Origin: Diadema setosum
Lineage: Eukaryota; Echinodermata; Echinoidea; Diadematoida; Diadematidae
Reading direction: 5' to 3'
Assembly: GCF_964275005.1 (NCBI RefSeq)
Contig: NC_092694.1
Location: forward strand, 36,095,542 to 36,159,541
Length of the DNA stretch: 64,000 bases
The stretch's first letter is position 1, and each line of letters begins with the position of its first letter. Positions 56,988-64,000 of this stretch are shown piece by piece. The position numbers and the translations under genes are program-made. The notes under the pieces were generated by a model. It made no database searches, was not told the DNA's origin, and saw nothing but the letters and a program-made list of their open reading frames with translations.

Positions 56988-57387
56988 CAGTCCGACCTCT
57001 CCTATCCGGCCTCGCTTTATCCGGATCTCTCGATTATCCACATACGATCTCAGCATGATTTTTTTTTTCAATCTCATAATTACGCGGAAAAGGGGGATAT
57101 CAATCTCAAACTAAATTTGTGTATAAACTCACATGAATTATGTATTATTTCCAACGTAATTAACAAACATTTACATCTAACATGTCATTTAAATAACAAA
57201 CATTCAGCTATTCACTACCGGTACCCCCAAATCACTGCAGTGTACACTACCTGCAATATGTTACATGTACAGCTACAATGTACCATTGGGTAGGCAGCTA
57301 GCTGCATGTTTTAAACATAGAGTCCCCCATATCCGGCCAAATCCCTCATCCGGATGAGCGCCGGTTGGGATAGGAGAGGTCGGACTG
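56988..57387. mobile_element. Tigger/pogo-like MITE, copy 2
   Basis: This 400-bp element is flanked by TA at 56986-56987 and 57388-57389. Termini CAGTCCGACCTCTCCTATCC are exact inverted repeats over at least 20 bp. TATCCGGATCTCTCGATTAT and CATATCCGGCCAAATCCC inside match motifs of the 53916 copy. No coding frame. Confidence 0.85.
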
Positions 57388-57568
57388 TACATCTTACATG
57401 ATCAACCTCTGATATTCATAATTCATTTGGAAAATGTGCGAGATGGCTTAAAGTACATAAGTCCCGGTACCCAATTTCACAATAAAATCAAAGAAGTCTC
57501 CAAACTATCAATAGTAGACACTTGCCTACAGTGACAACTCTTTCAGTTATTCTTTATGTAGTTGAAAC

Positions 57569-57650
57569 ATGATGCAGTTTTTGGTACCCTGGAGTACTAA
57601 ATAGAAATCCACTATTTTCTTGATTTTATTATTTTTTTTTTGTAGCTCTT
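57569..57650 (+). repeat. Dispersed repeat, GGTACCCTGG type, copy 2
   Basis: GATGCAGTTTTTGGTACCCTGG, then GTACTAAATAGAAATCCAC and a poly(T) run, align word for word with 45377-45445. Confidence 0.5.
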
Positions 57651-60600
57651 TAATCTAAGGAAGAAAATTTTGTGGCATAAATCTCAGCAGTGCAGCAGCA
57701 GCATAGGAACATCGCGCTGCTTATCACATACACCCCACCAGTGATCCATGTCACACTCAGACAGCACAGCTGCACCGTAAGACGCTTTAACCATTCCACG
57801 GACGATTTAAAATAAGCAATCGTAGGACAAGTTCTACCTCTCGATATCATTATAACATATTTTGCAACCACAAAAATGATGACGATGATGATGATAATAA
57901 TTATCATCATTATCACTATCACATATTATTATCAGTATTATTGTAATTACAGTAAAAACTCCACAACAGGGCTGAACTAGCATTGGAATCATCACCGCCA
58001 AGTGCTAAATGTTGGCCACCAAGATCGCAGTATACATCTTCCGAACACAAGATGACACCATACAATGAGGTATCTGAGCTACCGCATGGTGCATCCCATA
58101 CATGTATTGCTTTCATTTATCAGGTTCGTTCTAGAAATCACATTCTTGTGGTTTGGTGTTGTGTCTATGGTTTTACTATTCATTTTCTGTAAACTGACGT
58201 ACAATGTAGGGTGTTCATCCATACAAAATATACCTATAATTTTCTATGACTTCTTCCACTGCTTCTTCCACTAAAATAAGCTGATTGTTAATCGGCAAAA
58301 TGTTACACAAGTACCATACAAGTGCAAATCCAGTTTCCTGATTTGTAAAAATTTAGAAATCTATATTTAGTGTTTTAGTCAGTAGAGTGAAAAAAAAAAA
58401 AATTCATTTGAGCTTTTTGTTGCTCATATGAAATAATTGCTTTTTTTAAAAATCATCACAAGACCCCTAATTAATTTTTGCTTAATCACTAAACACATTC
58501 TCAAATTGGCAACACATTTTAAATGAATAAAGTTCCCTCTCCTCCTCAAAACTATTTGTAAATTTCTTTCCAACTTTGTGCAGATTTAATGCATTTGACC
58601 TGCTCCATCTAGCTTTTCTTCAATATATTATAGAATACAGTGCTGCCAATTTGATGATGAGATGATAATTTCTGCAGCAAAAATGATCCCTGGACATTAA
58701 CTGCATCAGCTGTGAGTCATGAAGATGATCAGAACCTCAATATGACCTAGGATAAACAACACCTTGCGTACAGAGTCATAATCTATACAGCTCAAAAACA
58801 AACAACTCGCCAAATGTTGGAGCAGCTGCATTGACACACGTTATAATCATGACGATGCACGTTCACGCCTGAGGATACTCCATAGCATATACAACGTACC
58901 CAACCGCTTGTACAGCACGTATGTACAATTGTACCAACAGATGCGTGGTGGTTTGACAAGCCAAGACTAGGCATGGCTCCATGTATGAAGAGTGCTCCAG
59001 ACAAAAATGATGGTTAACGGATGGAGTCGTCATGGCGATATGATGATGGAGGAGTGGGAGAAGTGCTCAACATGTTGAAGGGTTGAAGTCTGCTTCAGGA
59101 TACCTTTCTTTACATCAGAAAATAAAAGTCCAACTCAAAATATGGCATGGATCGTGTCTACTGTATCATCATGATATCTAAACTTTATACTGTATAAAAA
59201 CTGTATTATGGCATGGATCGTGTCTAACCATAGAAGTGTCTACTGTATCATCCTAAAGCCTTTAACCAGTACTTTGAGTGCTGGTTGGCACAGTGAACAC
59301 CCCCCCCCCCCCCCCCATAGCATTGTACACACCGTCCAAAGTCCCAGGAAACACATTAAGGGTTAAGCTCAAGCTAGCAACAGGTGCAGGAAGAAATAAG
59401 TGAAGAGTTTCATTGCAAAATGATCTAAGCACCATTTTTAAACAAATTTAAAAGTAAGTCCATCATCTCATCGCATAGAGCAAAATAAAACCACTCTAAT
59501 GATGCCTCACTTGTACCTGAGCAAGGAATATTCTGGAAGTTATGATTACAAATATCCCATATTTTCTCATTATTTTCTTTGTTGCTTTTTTTTAGCACCT
59601 TTGCTTGTAAATATCTCAATTTAACAAGCAAGGAGTTACATTGTTTTGTGATCAAACTCTTCAAGTGTTCCTCCAGATCTTGTTACTTTTCTTTACTTTG
59701 AATGCTGGCATCACGTTCTGGTCCTTCACCATGACAACAACATGTACTTAGTGCACTGAAGAGTTAACAAGATATGAAAGGGAATAGAATGCTGGGATGC
59801 TGTCTACCTCATCAACCAAAAGTTCATATTAACATTGTTTACATTCAATTTGGGACCCTAAATTAAGTCCAGCACATGATGGTTTTCACCATTCAGGAAG
59901 GTAACTCACTGCATAGACAAAATTTGAGGAAGCAAAACAATATACCCAGGTATGGAGAGATACGAGTTATTGCACATTGAGAAATGCCCACTGTGACATA
60001 CAATTTGTAGCTTAGTTTAAAAAGGATTCTAGAGGCAGTATTGCTGTTCATATTAAAATGATGGAGCAGATCCTATTCAAATGATTGGTTTGAGAGTGTC
60101 CATGTGACAAGGCATTCATTTTACCTATGAAACACATACATGTACATGTATTTTTTTCCTGTAATCAGTCATTAGTCAAGCACAATGTATAATAACTGGT
60201 CAATAGCACTGTCACCTCGTGACGGTGACCAGGCGAGATTTCATTGGTTTATTTACTCGTAATGAGGGTGATTTATCAAACGACAAGGATTTGCTTCATC
60301 TTTTTATAAGGCAAATACACATCATTTTGCTTGGACATTAGTATAATTACCAGTACTTGCACCTTCAAAATAGTCCAAACACCCTCGGCTATCACCTGCA
60401 TTATGTTAGACTGGTCCAAAGGTTCTTGCTTATGCCGTCACTGATTTGTATCATATATAATATCACTCTATGATTAAAAGTAATCCATGTAAATTTGAAC
60501 TGTACAGTAAAATAAAATATGATATGTAAGAGCACACAACTGCAACTTTGTGCATACAACAGTTCAATTCTACTACATCATTATCTTGTGTGAGTACTAC

Positions 60601-61208
60601 ATGTAGAACCACAGCCATGTGCTTTTCTACAACATGATTCTACTGTAGATACAACTCATATGTCCCAAAGTACTAAATGGATGACCAGAACTCTTGATAC
60701 AAAATAGAAAAATAGAAAATGAGTTTTAATTTTTAGTACAAAGTTTCGAAGAAACACAGAAATACTCGACCCAATGTGAATACCTGTACTGTGAAATCAG
60801 AAGGCACTAGGTAGTGACATTACATTTAGATCAAAGCTGGTTTGGGAGTCAAAAGTTTACGGATAAAAATTCTTGAATTTACAAATGACCAATAAAATGC
60901 ACCTTTTTAGAAAACATCTCCACGTCATGTAGTGACATAAGCGATGAAAGCAAACCTACAGTCAAATCTTTGAGAACTACAGGTTGTCTTACCAGCCTTG
61001 TCACATACATAAAGGTATTTTTGGAACGTAACCTTAAACTTCAATGGAGCAAAAATAATAGATACAAACAAAAATTGACAATTCAAATATGACAATAAAA
61101 CTAGCAATAACAATTCATAATACTCATCATTATGCTCAAAATCATAATAAAAAAGAACTGCAGTTTAATCTTTTTCTGTTCTCACACTTGATTCTTTATC
61201 TTTTTCAG

Positions 61209-61334
61209 GGATTCAAACAAAATATCCATCAGTGCCACTTGTGTAATAAATGTCAGAATCAGTCCTTTGGAAGGCACATTTTAAAGCTGTTATTCCCTTG
61301 GTTGCTTACTGACAAGCATTCATCGCTTTCTTAG
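61209..61334 (+). other. Candidate exon with a cysteine-rich, zinc-finger-like segment
   Basis: The acceptor TGATTCTTTATCTTTTTCAG (ending 61208) is excellent. The frame then reads GFKQNIHQCHLCNKCQNQSF, then GRHILKLLFPWLL, and stops at TAG 61332-61334. CHLCNKC...F..H resembles the first half of a C2H2 finger, but the second histidine is missing and the spacing is short. It may be a decayed zinc-finger exon or chance. No upstream exon is seen. Confidence 0.15.
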
Positions 61335-61570
61335 CGGTCACATAAGGCTCAAACAAATCCATTCAGAATGTCAGAACACAGTCGGTATCCTGAGCAATTT
61401 TGCACACACACACACACACACAAAAGGAAAATCAGGCACTTGGCAATGTTGGTCTTCCGCAGCCGCCATGAATTTCACAAATCTTGATCACAATAAGTAG
61501 TTCTAAACAGGCCTCTGCCTGTTTCACAAAGTCGGCATTTGACTGGAGATGAGAGTGAGGTAGCTTATGG

Positions 61571-61738
61571 CATTGGCGGATCCAGAGGGGGGCACACCGG
61601 GCGCACCCCCCTCTCTTTATTTGTTGTTACGATAAAAGAAATAAAAAGAAAAAATTGGGCCACATGCCTCCCCCCCCCCCCCCCCACCCAATTTTGTAAA
61701 GGCGCCTCCCCTTCACAGAATTCCTGGATCCGCCCCTG
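61571..61738. mobile_element. Mini-element with poly(C), CAGTGG...CCCCTG type, copy 2
   Basis: The left end CATTGGCGGATCCAGAGG and the right end CTGGATCCGCCCCTG are inverted repeats, with C16 at 61670-61685. The ends match the 50193 copy. Terminal similarity to hAT MITEs is inferred; the duplication is not clear. Confidence 0.65.
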
Positions 61739-62194
61739 CTTGGCGTGATCAAAAGATGTATGGGATGAGAGCCTTTCTCTCTGGAGGATAGCTGTCAAAC
61801 TTCTTCTTGTACCTGTACAATGAGAGAGAAAAACAAAATGATGGCACAAAGACACATAAGCAAACATTGAAACACTGATGAATCATCCCTGCTTATCAAG
61901 CTTAATTTGTACATTTTTAGCACATCTGCTGGCACACTCTCTTGGCAGATTGACAATGAGGTCCTGGTGCCTACTTTAGAGTGTAAATGACAATGGTAGG
62001 AATTATGTAACACTTCTTATCCCTATTGTAACTGAGTCAGACTGTAAATTTAGTTGTCTCAGACTTAAATCAAGGTCAAGCTTTGGGGATTAGCCAAACA
62101 CTCTTTAGTTAGTGTTGTTGGTGCATGGGAATATAAAAGAGTTAATGAAAATGAGGCCCGGTAAACGCAGCCTAAAATCATTTATTATTCTTCA
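61739..62194. other. No gene seen
   Basis: Unique AT-rich DNA between mini-elements. Confidence 0.5.
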
Positions 62195-62274
62195 TTAACC
62201 AGTTCCATACTGAATTGTGAAATGCCCATAGAATTATTAAGCAAGCCACTAGGTTCCCATACGGAACAGGTTAA
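62195..62274. mobile_element. 80-bp TTAA-flanked mini-element
   Basis: TTAA-CCAGTTCCATAC on the left and GTTCCCATACGGAACAGG-TTAA on the right form an inverted repeat (complement CCTGTTCCGTATGG). It has the same design as the 93-bp family that follows but different sequence. Confidence 0.6.
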
Positions 62275-62376
62275 TACTTTTGCTTGTTTCTGCTGAATCT
62301 TTGGCATGTCGAAATACTTTCTTTTAGAAGCAATTAACTAACACAAACACATATAAACATACAAAAACAGACCCCC

Positions 62377-62469
62377 ATAACCCATAGAGGCCGAGTCCTG
62401 AGTACACTCGGGCAAGTGTCTATGGGAAATGCGTGTTGTAGTAAAATCAAACCATCCTCAACAGGTTAA
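62377..62469 (+). mobile_element. TTAA 93-bp mini-element, copy b
   Basis: It begins ATAA-CCCATAGAGG, a decayed TTAA-CCCGTTGAGG. It keeps GAGTCCTGAGTACACTCGGG, GTGTCTATGGGAAATGCG and TTGTAGTAAAATCAAACC, and ends CCTCAACAGG-TTAA. Confidence 0.75.
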
Positions 62470-62704
62470 TAGAAATACATGTATGTCTTTGCAAAATGAG
62501 TGTCTTTCCCATGTGTTGTAACAATTCTTTTTCAGCACTGGTACTTTAAGTATCTGTAGTTCCTCTCATAATTAGCCCTGTACTCCCTGACTGAAGCAAT
62601 ATGGTAGAGTCTGTGTAAGGACATTCAAAACTTTCTCATAATACACATTGCATTATACAGGAGATAAAGTTGGATACCTCTATAAATTTTAGATTTCAGC
62701 TCTT

Positions 62705-62797
62705 TTAACCCATGGAGGATGAGCTGATTTTGTAATTACATGCATTTCCCATAGACACATGCCCCAGTATACCCAGGACTTGTCTTCAACATGTTAA
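62705..62797 (-). mobile_element. TTAA 93-bp mini-element, copy c
   Basis: Reverse orientation to copy b, 93 bp from TTAA 62705-62708 to TTAA 62794-62797. TTAACCCATGGAGGATGAGC, GCATTTCCCATAGACACATG and AGTATACCCAGGACTTG are diagnostic. Confidence 0.75.
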
Positions 62798-63196
62798 AAA
62801 CAAAACCAAAAACAATGTAGCTGAAATTGTGTGTGAATGGACAGACATTCAAACCTGGATCATCATGAATACTGTGCATCTATCTATTGGATGTAATTGT
62901 TCTGACCACACCATTAATATCCCCCACTGTTGGTGTGGTTGCGAATGACTGGTAATACTGGCAATGAGCCTTACAGGTGTGAATAGTTTTGTATCAGTGG
63001 CTTCCACACTTGATAAACCCTCACTATGCTTTGTGTGACCATTGGCTTAAAAGTCTGGAAATAAAGAATGCAGATTAGGTACCTAATCCCTCTAATCCAT
63101 CTAATCCCCACTAAGTCACCTTAGCCTTCCTGTTTAAAGACCTAGAATGAGGCACATTTGCTATACCTGAGTGGGCTTGCTACCTATTCAACTAGG

Positions 63197-63289
63197 TGAG
63201 CCTGTTGAGGATGGGCTGATTTTGCTACAACACGCATTTCCCATACACTCTTGCCCAAGTATACTCAGGACTCATCCTCAACGGGTCAA
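63197..63289 (-). mobile_element. TTAA 93-bp mini-element, copy d
   Basis: Reverse orientation. The interior CTGTTGAGGATGGGCTGATT through AGTATACTCAGGACTCATCC is intact. The flanks have decayed to TGAG and TCAA. Confidence 0.7.
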
Positions 63290-63331
63290 GTTTGGAGAGA
63301 TTACTGAATGCTGATGAAACAGTTCAGCAAG

Positions 63332-63424
63332 TTAACCTGTTGAGGACAAGTCCTGAGTATACTCGGGTAAGTGTCTACGGGAAATGCGTGTTGTAGCAAA
63401 ATCAAACCGTCCTCAAAAGGTTAA
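63332..63424 (+). mobile_element. TTAA 93-bp mini-element, copy e
   Basis: TTAA 63332-63335 and 63421-63424. CCTGTTGAGGACAAGTCCTG and CAAACCGTCCTCAAAAGG are the inverted ends. Only 4 bp separate it from copy f. Confidence 0.8.
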
Positions 63425-63428
63425 GCTA

Positions 63429-63523
63429 TTAACCCGTTGAAGACGAGTCCCAAGAATACTGGGGCAGGGTGTCTATGGGAAATATGTGTTGTAGCAAAAA
63501 TCAGCCCGTCCTCAACGGGTTAA
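63429..63523 (+). mobile_element. TTAA mini-element, copy f (95 bp)
   Basis: The best-preserved termini: TTAA-CCCGTTGAAGACGAG and CCCGTCCTCAACGGG-TTAA. Two extra bases in the middle account for the 95-bp length. Confidence 0.8.
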
Positions 63524-63576
63524 AGCTAACTGCACAAACAGTTAGTCAAACTCTATACTTTTTTCATTACTTTTAA

Positions 63577-64000
63577 CCCTATTCTAACTGGGCTATTTGA
63601 GACCAAGTTTTTACTGAGGGGGGGTCAATTTGATCCCCCCTTCAGATCTTGGCCGCCGATCGCACGATCGGCGCGAAATTTTGCCTGAAGATAGAGCTGG
63701 ATGTCAACTACAAGATTACATCGTCATACAGTAGAAAAATATTGCCTTTCTATTTTTAATAAATTAATTATGCAAATTTGTGCATGAAATCATATTTTCA
63801 CCTATTACTCCATTAAAAAGACTGGAGGATTGCTAAATTTTTGTGTCAGAATTCGTGAAGACACATCAAACAATTTTTGTGTAAAAAAAATAGCTGAATT
63901 GAAATTAATTTCTTTTGTTTTTTATTGTTTTGTTAATTTCTTATGTATTTTATTGTTTTTTCAACCTTTTGTTTTCTATTGTTTTTTTGCCAAAACTTGT
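63577..64000. other. Possible left end of a further TTAA element, cut by the window edge
   Basis: TTAA at 63573-63576 is followed by CCCTATTCTAACTGGGCTAT, then the inverted pair GGGGGGGTCAATTTGATCCCCCC-like sequence around 63618-63642 and GCCGATCGCACGATCGGC at 63654-63671. The right end is not in the window, so the element cannot be confirmed. The final 120 bp are (TTTTATTG)n-like. Confidence 0.3.

Larger units (their letters stand above)
57390..61570. other. No confirmed gene
   Basis: Contains a second GGTACCCTGG-type repeat at 57569-57650, a (GAT)n/(AAT)n patch at 57872-57915, C17 at 59300-59316 and (CA)n at 61404-61421. A candidate exon at 61209 is listed separately. No RNA gene seen. Confidence 0.4.

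Noticed and set aside
62377..63523. CRISPR-like array of repeats
   Set aside because: Repeats occur in both orientations with TTAA flanks and irregular spacing; they are mini-transposons in a eukaryotic genome.

Overview
The window is AT-rich animal nuclear DNA, and most of it is non-coding. Several things suggest a marine invertebrate deuterostome, with an echinoderm or a close relative most likely: small exons separated by kilobase introns, a dense and varied load of small non-autonomous DNA transposons, tRNA-derived SINE pieces, and a strong excess of the palindromes TGTACA and TACATGTA. The species cannot be fixed from sequence alone. Nothing points to a bacterial, viral or organellar origin.

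One protein-coding gene is secure: a three-exon CHCHD7 (COX23-type) gene on the + strand. Its coding exons are 47657-47767, 49052-49150 and 51668-51760, giving 100 residues with a perfect twin CX9C motif. A likely promoter and non-coding first exon lie at about 47215-47287, with a YY1-like site and a ZNF143-like site. Candidate poly(A) signals are at 52156-52169 and 53814-53819. A few short open segments behind splice-like signals (5811-5984, 22748-22818, 55586-55659, 56246-56371 on the minus strand, 61209-61334) may be exons of unrecognised genes, at low confidence.

The remainder is repeat landscape. From left to right: a TA-flanked MITE rich in TTTTCGCG (1769), a tRNA-type SINE (2772), a three-unit minisatellite (6941-7320), a MITE inserted inside another mini-element (8102-8524), a SINE (9893), a GTTAATCTGAAA repeat field (12889-13250), a second TTTTCGCG MITE (14379), a tandem pair of foldback elements (15103-16381), two further foldbacks (16646, 17190), a TTAA-flanked MITE (18590), a foldback (20296), a 781-bp whole-element palindrome flanked by TTAA (23330-24110), a GTGTTA-rich TA-flanked MITE (24314), trinucleotide microsatellites (25393 and 41700), a kilobase of GATGGT-type minisatellite (29023-30100), more TTAA-flanked MITEs (31801, 44119), a decayed LINE reverse-transcriptase tail (44855-45150, minus strand), two Tigger/pogo-like MITEs (53916, 56988), two poly(C)-bearing mini-elements (50193, 61571), and a cluster of about 93-bp TTAA-flanked inverted-repeat elements (62377-63523).

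The most striking pattern is the number of different short elements that end exactly at TTAA. At least five families do so, none has coding capacity, and one copy carries a precise nested insertion that can be reconstructed to the base. The longest predicted open frames in the window (poly-His, Met/Val, Tyr, Asp) are translations of microsatellites and are not genes.
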